DNA of 12,017 bases from Rhodococcus sp. (in: high G+C Gram-positive bacteria) (GTDB taxonomy: Bacteria; Actinomycetota; Actinomycetes; Mycobacteriales; Mycobacteriaceae), in the NCBI GenBank assembly GCA_012515885.1, contig JAAYXN010000005.1:1-12017 (forward strand), given 5' to 3'. Under the pieces are notes generated by a model. That model saw only the letters and a program-made list of their open reading frames with translations, did not search any database and was not told the origin of the DNA. The position numbers and the translations under genes were made by a program. Below, piece by piece: positions 6,773 through 12,017 of the stretch (positions are counted from its first letter, which is position 1; every line of letters starts with the position of its first letter).

Positions 6773-7030
6773 TTAGGCGTCGAGGTCGGCAGCGACGAGG
6801 TCAGCGATGGCTGCGAGGGTGGCGGGGTCGTCGCATTCGACGGTTACTTCGGTGCCCTGGGTGGCGCCGAGCGACATGATGAGCAGGGCGGATCCACCGT
6901 CAATGGGTTCGCCGCCTGCGATTGCCAAGGTCACTGGGGTTCCGGCTTCGGTGACGGCATCGGCGATGATTCCTGCGGGGCGTGCGTGCAAACCGATAGA
7001 TGATCCGACGGTGACTGTGGTGGTGGCCAT
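6773..7030 (-). CDS. ptsH: PTS phosphocarrier protein HPr
   Basis: HPr takes a phosphoryl group from Enzyme I and passes it to sugar-specific EIIA domains in the cytoplasm. The 85-aa product is normal in length. The phosphorylated histidine is His15 in IGLHARPAG. Ser47 in GGSALLIMSLGA aligns with the regulatory Ser46 of Firmicutes HPr, but actinobacteria generally lack HPr kinase and none is in this window, so regulatory phosphorylation there is doubtful. The segment before this serine lacks the usual Asn-Leu-Lys and reads IDGG. ATG 7030 is supported by a strong AGGAGGA placed 3 nt upstream. It is the last gene of the fruK-fruA-ptsH operon, 39 bp after fruA, with its own strong ribosome site, suiting a protein needed in larger amounts than the transporter. 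Confidence 0.95.
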   Translation of the reverse strand: MATTTVTVGSSIGLHARPAGIIADAVTEAGTPVTLAIAGGEPIDGGSALLIMSLGATQGTEVTVECDDPATLAAIADLVAADLDA

Positions 7031-7033
7031 GTG

Positions 7034-7040
7034 TCCTCCT
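7034..7040 (-). promoter_or_regulatory. Strong Shine-Dalgarno of ptsH
   Basis: The minus strand reads AGGAGGA-CAC-ATG. It follows an A/C-rich, weakly structured linker (7041-7069) after the fruA stop, which should favour independent, high-level HPr translation. Confidence 0.75.
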
Positions 7041-7069
7041 GTAGTTGAAGAATGTGTTGGGTTTTGTTG

Positions 7070-9100
7070 TTAGGTAGCGGAAGAGGTGTCGGCGATAAGG
7101 TCAGCGTCGCTGGCATCGGTGCGGCCGAACTGTTTGGCCGCCACGACGCATGTGGCGGCAACGGCGGTTCCGGCGGCGAGGGCCACGATGAACCAGAACA
7201 GATTGCCGATCGCGAAGAAGACGAATATGCCGCCGTGCGGGGCGCTGAGCGTCACGTTGAACGCCATGACGAGAGCGCCGGTGACTGCTCCGCCCGCCAT
7301 CATTGAGGGGATGACGCGTAGTGGATCGGCTGCGGCGAAGGGGATCGCGCCTTCGGAGATGAAGGATGCGCCCAGAGCCCAGGCTGCTTTGCCGTTTTCG
7401 CGTTCGGCTTCACTGAAGAGGCTGGGGCGAAGGACTGTTGAGGCGAGTGCCATAGCCAGTGGCGGCACCATTCCTGCTGCCATGACGGTTGCCATGATGC
7501 GGAGGGTGGCGGGATCGTTGATGTTGAGCCCGGCTACGGCAAACGCGTAGGCCGCCTTGTTGACTGGCCCGCCGAGGTCGAAGCACATCATGAGCCCGAG
7601 CAGGATTCCGAGCAGGATCACGGCACCACCGGAGAGGCTGTTCAGCCAGTTCTCAAGCCCACTGGTGATGGCCGCGAGTGGGCGGCCGAGGACGATGAAC
7701 ATCAGTGCGCCCACACCCAGTGTCGCAAAGAGCGGGATGATGACGACTGGCATGAGTCCGCGGAGCCAATCGGGAACCGGGGTGCGTCCGATCCACAGGG
7801 CCAGCGCGCCAGCGATCAGGCCGCCGACGAGGCCGCCGATGAATCCGGCACCAACGAGCACCGATATCGCTCCGGCAGTGAAACCGGGTGCGAGGCCTGG
7901 CCGGTCGGCGATGGCGTAGGCGATGAATCCGGAGAGGGCGGGGACGAGGAAGGCGAACGCCATGGCACCGATCTGGAAGAGCACCGCACCCAGATAGATA
8001 CGGAGACCGCCGTCGGGTAGCTGGCCGAGGGAATTGTCGACAACGATGGTGCTGGCGTTGCTATTGATGTCCCAACCGCCGAGCAGGAACCCGAGGGCCA
8101 TCAGTAGTCCGCCTGCCGCGACGAACGGAATCATGTAGCTGACGCCGGTGAGCAGCACTTGGCGTAGGCGGGTTCCCCAGCCGAGTTCGCCGCCTGCGTC
8201 CTCGTCGCTGCTGGTTGGTGCGCCAGCTTCGACGGTGGCTGCCGCCGGATTGTCTGCCGCGCGCAGCGCTTCTTTGATCATCACTGCGGGTTCGTTAATT
8301 GCCCGCTTGACTCTGGATGCCACGACAGGTTTGCCGGCGAATCTTTCGCGTCCCTTGACACCAACGTCAGTGGCGAAAATGACTGCGGCAGCGCCAGCGA
8401 TCACTGCGGGGTCCAGGGGAGTGCTGCCGCTGGAGCCTTGGGTTTCGACCTTGACGTCGACGCCTTCGGTTTTGCCTGCCGCAACAAGTGCGTCTGCTGC
8501 CATGTAGGTGTGTGCGATACCGGTGGGGCAGGCAGTGACCGCAACGATGTACTTACCTGTGGAACCGGAGTCTGTAGCGCCGGTGGACGCGGGCGCAGCG
8601 GCTGCGGCTGCGGCTGCGGGGGCGCCCCCGGGAAGAACCTCGTTCACCGCATCCACGACGTCCTGCGCGGTCTGTGCATTTCTCAGTGCGGCAACAAAAT
8701 CGGGACGTACAAGCGCCCGCGCGAGCGACGAAAGGACCTTCATGTGTTCGGCGCCAGCTCCATCCGGAGCAGCGATGAGGAACACCAAATCCGCAGGTCC
8801 ATCAGCGGCGCCAAAATCGACCCCCGGCTTGAGACGGGCAAACCCTAGGGACGCCGTAGAAACTGCTGCAGATCGACAGTGGGGGATGGCGATGCCGCCG
8901 GGAAGCCCGGTTGCTGACTGTCCTTCCCGCGCTAGGGCTGCCTGGGTGAGGTCGTCTGCGTTGGTCGATCTACCTGCGCGGGTGAGTCGGTCAGCCAGAG
9001 CCGCAATGACGGCGTCCTTTGTGGTGCCGAGACTAGTGTCCAGGCTGACGAGGTCTGGGGTGATTACTGGCTGCGACGACGAAGAGTCGGGGGTGGTCAT
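7070..9100 (-). CDS. fruA: Fructose-specific PTS transporter, EIIABC fusion
   Basis: This membrane permease imports fructose while phosphorylating it to fructose-1-phosphate. The 676-aa chain holds the whole sugar-specific part. EIIA is about 10-157, with the phosphorylated His74 in GGIAIPHCRS. An Ala-rich linker is about 160-182. EIIB is about 183-282, with phosphocysteine Cys191 in VTACPTGIAHTYMAA. EIIC is about 306-660, with multiple membrane segments starting near VLLTGVSYMIPFVAAGG and including the conserved LMMCFDLGGPVNKAAYAF and SEGAIPFAAADPLRVIPS. Length and order match the actinobacterial FruA/PtsF type. ATG 9100 overlaps the fruK stop as ATGA and is preceded by AAGGAGG, so the start is firm. 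It would be energised by the HPr and Enzyme I encoded next to it. No truncation or frameshift is seen. Confidence 0.96.
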   Translation of the reverse strand: MTTPDSSSSQPVITPDLVSLDTSLGTTKDAVIAALADRLTRAGRSTNADDLTQAALAREGQSATGLPGGIAIPHCRSAAVSTASLGFARLKPGVDFGAADGPADLVFLIAAPDGAGAEHMKVLSSLARALVRPDFVAALRNAQTAQDVVDAVNEVLPGGAPAAAAAAAAPASTGATDSGSTGKYIVAVTACPTGIAHTYMAADALVAAGKTEGVDVKVETQGSSGSTPLDPAVIAGAAAVIFATDVGVKGRERFAGKPVVASRVKRAINEPAVMIKEALRAADNPAAATVEAGAPTSSDEDAGGELGWGTRLRQVLLTGVSYMIPFVAAGGLLMALGFLLGGWDINSNASTIVVDNSLGQLPDGGLRIYLGAVLFQIGAMAFAFLVPALSGFIAYAIADRPGLAPGFTAGAISVLVGAGFIGGLVGGLIAGALALWIGRTPVPDWLRGLMPVVIIPLFATLGVGALMFIVLGRPLAAITSGLENWLNSLSGGAVILLGILLGLMMCFDLGGPVNKAAYAFAVAGLNINDPATLRIMATVMAAGMVPPLAMALASTVLRPSLFSEAERENGKAAWALGASFISEGAIPFAAADPLRVIPSMMAGGAVTGALVMAFNVTLSAPHGGIFVFFAIGNLFWFIVALAAGTAVAATCVVAAKQFGRTDASDADLIADTSSAT
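8594..8617 (-). repeat. GCAGCC microsatellite encoding eight alanines
   Basis: On the coding strand GCAGCC is repeated three times and followed by GCTGCG, giving eight Ala codons (162-169 of FruA) in the flexible EIIA-EIIB linker. Such a run is prone to in-frame slippage, so linker length may vary between strains. Confidence 0.6.
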
Positions 9101-10149
9101 GAATCCTCCTTGGAGCCAGTAGCGAACGTGCTGGAAACAGCATTGGTGGATCGGTCCAGTTCGTGTGCGGGTGTGGTGGAACCGGTGGGATCGAGAGTGC
9201 CGAGGGGCTCGACCGATACTGAGGAAAGGTCGATGTCGCCTGGTCCAGGAATCGTGGTTCCTGGCAGGGCTGCGGCTGCACTGCCATACGCCACAGCGGA
9301 TTGCAGACAGCCCGGTCCGTCGGCACCGAATTGTGCGGCGATGAGATAGCCGGCGAGAGCGCAGTCACCTGCCCCGACGGTGCTGCGCGGTGAGATCGGG
9401 GGAGCGGCAGCGAACCATGCCTGACGATCATCAACAAGTAGTGCACCAGCAGCGCCGAGGGTGACAAGCACGCGAGATACACCGCGGGCGACGAGCTTGT
9501 GCGCGGCGCTGGCTGCGGGCCAGAAGTCGCCTCCACGGGCTGCATCTTCCAAGGATCGACCGTCGGTGCCCGTTAACTGGCCGAGTTCGTCGCTATTGGG
9601 CTTGAGGAGGTCGGGCGCCGATTCCGGGAAGTTTTCCGCGAGGGCAAGAAGCGGCTCCTCAGAGGTATCGACGGCGACTCGACGCCCGGCCCTGCGCGCT
9701 GAGGCAACGATTGGGGCGTACCAATTGGCGGGTAGCCCGGGTGGGAGTGATCCGCAGAGAACTATCCAGTCTGCCGATTCTGCCGAGATTGCCTGGATGA
9801 GCGCAGCGGCCGCGTCGCTGTCGAGTGGTGAACCTGCCTCGTTGATTTTGGTTGTGGTGCCGTCGGGTTCGGCGATGGTGATGTTGGTGCGCACCGGACC
9901 GGGAATGGGAATAGCGCTGTACGGGACGTTATGAGCGTGCAGGGCAGCAAGCAGTGGGTCGCTGGTCGCGGCGGGGATGACCGCCAACGTGGCGGTTCCT
10001 GCGGCAACGAGGGCGCGGGAGACGTTGACGCCCTTGCCGCCCGGATCATCACTGGAGGCGCGCGCTCGCAACACCGACCCGCGTTCGAGCGTGCCACCGA
10101 GCTCGACCGTGCGGTCGATGCTGGGGTTGGCAGTCAGGGTCACGATCAT
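9097..10149 (-). CDS. fruK: 1-phosphofructokinase (PfkB family)
   Basis: FruK phosphorylates the fructose-1-phosphate delivered by FruA to fructose-1,6-bisphosphate, using ATP, in the cytoplasm. The 350-aa sequence starts MIVTLTANPSIDRTVEL, typical of 1-phosphofructokinases and tagatose-6-phosphate kinases. It has the sugar-binding PGGKGVNVSRAL motif (36-47), a VLCGSLPPGLP segment, LLKPNSDELGQLTG, and the PfkB signature STVGAGDCALAGYL with the catalytic base Asp262. It is about 35 residues longer than typical FruK, with a hydrophilic Ser/Thr-rich C-terminal tail that carries the fruA ribosome site. ATG 10149 fits the family N-terminus and is preceded by AGAGAGGT about 9 nt upstream. Context with fruA makes 1-phosphofructokinase much more likely than other PfkB sugars. 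It is the first gene of the operon. Confidence 0.95.
   Translation of the reverse strand: MIVTLTANPSIDRTVELGGTLERGSVLRARASSDDPGGKGVNVSRALVAAGTATLAVIPAATSDPLLAALHAHNVPYSAIPIPGPVRTNITIAEPDGTTTKINEAGSPLDSDAAAALIQAISAESADWIVLCGSLPPGLPANWYAPIVASARRAGRRVAVDTSEEPLLALAENFPESAPDLLKPNSDELGQLTGTDGRSLEDAARGGDFWPAASAAHKLVARGVSRVLVTLGAAGALLVDDRQAWFAAAPPISPRSTVGAGDCALAGYLIAAQFGADGPGCLQSAVAYGSAAAALPGTTIPGPGDIDLSSVSVEPLGTLDPTGSTTPAHELDRSTNAVSSTFATGSKEDS
9105..9111 (-). promoter_or_regulatory. Strong Shine-Dalgarno of fruA within fruK
   Basis: AAGGAGG on the minus strand lies 4 nt before the fruA ATG and is inside the last codons of fruK. With the ATGA overlap this supports coupled but efficient reinitiation. 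Confidence 0.75.
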
Positions 10150-10210
10150 GGCCCGGCGACCTCTCTTTCCTAACGAAACACCTGCCGCTACCCGATCAAC
10201 ATTTTCATCA

Positions 10211-10258
10211 GTTCACTGTAATGTTCGTCACATCAATCTGGTATCGAACTGGGTGAAC
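10211..10258. promoter_or_regulatory. Candidate operator: nested inverted GTTC half-sites
   Basis: GTTCAC (10211-10216) and GTTCG (10223-10227) are followed by CGAAC (10245-10249) and GTGAAC (10253-10258), giving two nested inverted pairs with nearly the same centre. The sequence TAATGTTCG resembles the half-sites of DeoR/GlpR-family repressors. The base pattern is seen directly; binding by a FruR-like regulator is inferred. Confidence 0.35.
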
Positions 10259-10271
10259 CCACTCCCTCTCG

Positions 10272-10302
10272 TGTCCTTGGCCGCAACGATCGGCCACAGA
10301 CA
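10272..10302. promoter_or_regulatory. 31-bp imperfect palindrome upstream of ptsI
   Basis: The arms TGTCCTTGGCCG (10272-10283) and CGGCCACAGACA (10291-10302) are symmetric around a 7-nt spacer, CAACGAT, and match at 10 of 12 positions, including a perfect TGGCCG/CGGCCA core. It lies 63 bp before the ptsI start. It could be a protein-binding operator or, if transcribed, a leader hairpin; there is no T-run, so an intrinsic terminator is unlikely. Confidence 0.4.
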
Positions 10303-10353
10303 GGGCTGTTCGGTTACGACGGGCTGGGTGGTCCAGAGGGTTGGGCGGTCACG

Positions 10354-10360
10354 AAGGAGG
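10354..10360 (+). promoter_or_regulatory. Shine-Dalgarno of ptsI
   Basis: AAGGAGG lies 5 nt before ATG 10366 and fixes the ptsI start. Confidence 0.8.
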
Positions 10361-10365
10361 CGGTC

Positions 10366-12017
10366 ATGACGGAATCCACACAGAACTTGGGTGTCACGCA
10401 GAAGCTAGATGCCACGGAAATGGGTGGAACTCCGGTTGTCGGGGGCATCGCGTACGCGCCCGTCGTGGTGGTGGGTCCGCGTCCTTCTGCGCCGACCGAC
10501 CTGCCCCGTGTTCCCGAATCAGACCGAGCAGCTGAGAGCGAACGATTTCACGCGGCCGTCAATTGCGTGGCGGAGCGGCTGCGCGCACGCGCAGCAAATG
10601 CATCCGGCGTTGCCGCAGAAGTGTTGCAGGCCAACGCGTCAATGGCAGCAGACCGCGGATGGCTTGCCGCTTCAGACAAGCTCATCAACGCGGGCGCCCC
10701 GGCGGAAGAAGCCGCCGTCGGTGCAACCGATGAATTCATTGAAATGTTCACGCGGATCGGCGGAATGATGGCAGAACGCGTCACCGATCTGCGTGATATT
10801 CGGGACCGGGTCGTCGCGGAACTGACCGGCCAGCCTGAACCCGGTGTGCCGCGACCGGACGTTCCCTCAATTCTGTGCGCGCTCGATTTGGCCCCCGCAG
10901 ACACCGCAGGACTGGACCCCGATCGCATTGTCGGCTTGGTCACCGAGCTGGGTGGGCCCACCAGCCACACCGCGATCATCGCGCGCCAACTGGGGATTCC
11001 CTGTGTCGTGGCGGCTGCCGGTGTTGCCGACATTCCTGGCGCGACGATGGCGCTGCTCGACGGCAACCGCGGCGTCATTACGTTAGATCCCGATCCGAAA
11101 CTCGCGCAGCAGTTGGTTGCTGACGACGAACAGGTACGCCAGAGAATCGCCAATTGGGAGGGGCCCGGGCGCACGGAAGACGGTACTGCCGTAGCGATTT
11201 TGGCTAATGTTCAAGATGGTGCCGGGGCAGTGGCTGCGCGTGACAAGCACGCTGAGGGGGTCGGACTGTTGCGCACAGAGTTGGCGTTCTTAGACCGCAA
11301 CACAGAACCCACTGTCGATGAGCAAGCGGCGATATACCGCGAAGTGCTGGATGCGTTTTCGGGCGGGAAGGTCGTGATCCGCACGCTCGATGCGGGTTCG
11401 GACAAGCCCCTTGCCTTCGCCAACCACCCCGATGAGGCCAACCCGGCGCTCGGCGTACGCGGCATTCGCATTGCGCTTGACGCGCCAGGGTTGCTGAGCC
11501 GTCAGCTCGACGCAATTGCGCTCGCCGCACAGGGACAAACCACGCCGTGGGTGATGGCGCCGATGATTGCGACGGCTGCTGAAGCGGCAGCGTTCGCGGA
11601 GCAGGTTCGTGAACGCGGGCTCATTCCCGGGGTGATGGTGGAAATCCCCGCCGCAGCGCTGCACGCACGACACATCCTTGAGCACGTCGACTTCCTGTCG
11701 ATTGGAACCAACGATCTCACTCAGTACACGATGGCGGCTGACCGCATGTCGCCGGAGTTGGCAGCGCTTACCGATCCGTGGCAGCCCGCGGTGCTCGATT
11801 TGGTTGCGCGTACAGCGCAAGCAGGACGAGACGTGGGTAAACCGGTGGGTGTGTGTGGTGAAGCCGCCGCCGATCCACTGCTGGCCTGCATCCTTGTGGG
11901 CCTCGGTGTGACGTCATTGTCGGCGGCCGTCGCCGCTATTCCAGCGGTGGGGGCCTCAGTCGCGGCAGCATCACATGAGCAGTGCCGGGAGGCAGCGCAG
12001 GCAGTCCTTGCTGCTAC
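10366..12017 (+). CDS. ptsI: PTS Enzyme I, phosphoenolpyruvate-protein phosphotransferase (partial, 3' end beyond right edge)
   Basis: Enzyme I is the cytoplasmic entry point of the PTS: it autophosphorylates from phosphoenolpyruvate and passes the group to HPr. The visible 550 codons cover nearly the whole protein, as the family is usually about 550-575 aa. The swivelling phosphohistidine is His201 in GGPTSHTAIIARQLGIPCVVA. The PEP-binding barrel shows GVGLLRTELAFLDR, VVIRTLDAGSDKPL, NPALGVRGIRIAL, GVMVEIPAAAL and the signature DFLSIGTNDLTQYTMAADR, with the catalytic Cys497 in GKPVGVCGEAAADP. The N-terminal about 20 residues before GGTPVVGGIAYAP are extra compared with many homologues. The ATG has a strong Shine-Dalgarno. 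It is divergent from fruK-fruA-ptsH and completes the relay encoded there. No stop codon is reached. Confidence 0.96.
   Translation, partial: MTESTQNLGVTQKLDATEMGGTPVVGGIAYAPVVVVGPRPSAPTDLPRVPESDRAAESERFHAAVNCVAERLRARAANASGVAAEVLQANASMAADRGWLAASDKLINAGAPAEEAAVGATDEFIEMFTRIGGMMAERVTDLRDIRDRVVAELTGQPEPGVPRPDVPSILCALDLAPADTAGLDPDRIVGLVTELGGPTSHTAIIARQLGIPCVVAAAGVADIPGATMALLDGNRGVITLDPDPKLAQQLVADDEQVRQRIANWEGPGRTEDGTAVAILANVQDGAGAVAARDKHAEGVGLLRTELAFLDRNTEPTVDEQAAIYREVLDAFSGGKVVIRTLDAGSDKPLAFANHPDEANPALGVRGIRIALDAPGLLSRQLDAIALAAQGQTTPWVMAPMIATAAEAAAFAEQVRERGLIPGVMVEIPAAALHARHILEHVDFLSIGTNDLTQYTMAADRMSPELAALTDPWQPAVLDLVARTAQAGRDVGKPVGVCGEAAADPLLACILVGLGVTSLSAAVAAIPAVGASVAAASHEQCREAAQAVLAA

Larger units (their letters stand above)
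10150..10365. promoter_or_regulatory. Divergent fruK/ptsI regulatory spacer
   Basis: This 216-bp gap drives fruK to the left and ptsI to the right. It contains an AT-richer block (about 10185-10250) unlike the flanking coding DNA, inverted GTTCG-type half-sites, a 31-bp imperfect palindrome and the ptsI ribosome site. I cannot choose a confident -35/-10 pair for either gene. Genes of this pathway are commonly controlled by DeoR-type repressors (FruR, SugR in Corynebacterium); no such gene is in this window. Confidence 0.7.

Noticed and set aside
7052..9122. Plus-strand open frames opposite fruA
   Set aside because: Their translations lack motifs, while the minus frame encodes a full EIIABC with all active residues.
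1..12017. Insertion sequence, prophage, CRISPR array or tRNA gene
   Set aside because: No transposase or integrase motif, no spaced direct-repeat array and no tRNA-like cloverleaf was seen; gene content and composition look like core chromosome.

Overview
This window looks like a chromosomal core-gene region from a mycolic-acid actinobacterium (order Mycobacteriales, a relative of Rhodococcus, Gordonia, Corynebacterium or Mycobacterium). The evidence is moderately high GC, GTG starts, GTGA/ATGA stop-start overlaps, sparse Shine-Dalgarno sequences inside operons, actinobacterial variants of MiaA, DapF and HflX, and a gene order that, from memory, resembles the dapF/hflX and fruK/ptsF/ptsI neighbourhoods of that order. 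The genus cannot be fixed from sequence alone. I see no transposase, phage gene, CRISPR array, tRNA or rRNA.

Region 1 (1-1197, minus strand) is the first 399 codons of a DUF349-repeat protein that runs off the left edge. A 189-bp divergent spacer follows.

Region 2 (about 1387-6744, plus strand) is a compact, probably co-transcribed run. It holds a LigB/extradiol-dioxygenase-like protein without the usual iron-ligand histidines, miaA (tRNA A37 dimethylallyltransferase), dapF (diaminopimelate epimerase), hflX (ribosome-associated GTPase) and a secreted, C-terminally anchored protein of unknown function with propeller-like repeats. miaA overlaps the gene before it and the secreted protein overlaps hflX. 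dapF has a -10-like hexamer placed for a leaderless transcript.

Region 3 (6773-10149, minus strand) is a fructose PTS operon in the order fruK, fruA (EIIA-EIIB-EIIC in one chain) and ptsH (HPr). It converges on region 2 across a 28-bp gap.

Region 4 (10150-12017) is a 216-bp divergent regulatory spacer followed by ptsI (Enzyme I) on the plus strand, which reaches the right edge with 550 codons seen and probably only a short C-terminal end missing.

Together, ptsI, ptsH and fruA give the full relay from phosphoenolpyruvate through EI (His201), HPr (His15), EIIA (His74) and EIIB (Cys191) to fructose. FruK then makes fructose-1,6-bisphosphate. The divergent spacer holds an imperfect 31-bp palindrome and inverted GTTCG half-sites that are candidate operators; no regulator gene lies in the window. 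The least explained items are the secreted propeller-like protein, the His-poor dioxygenase-like protein and these palindromes. I do not see a clear new multi-gene system.
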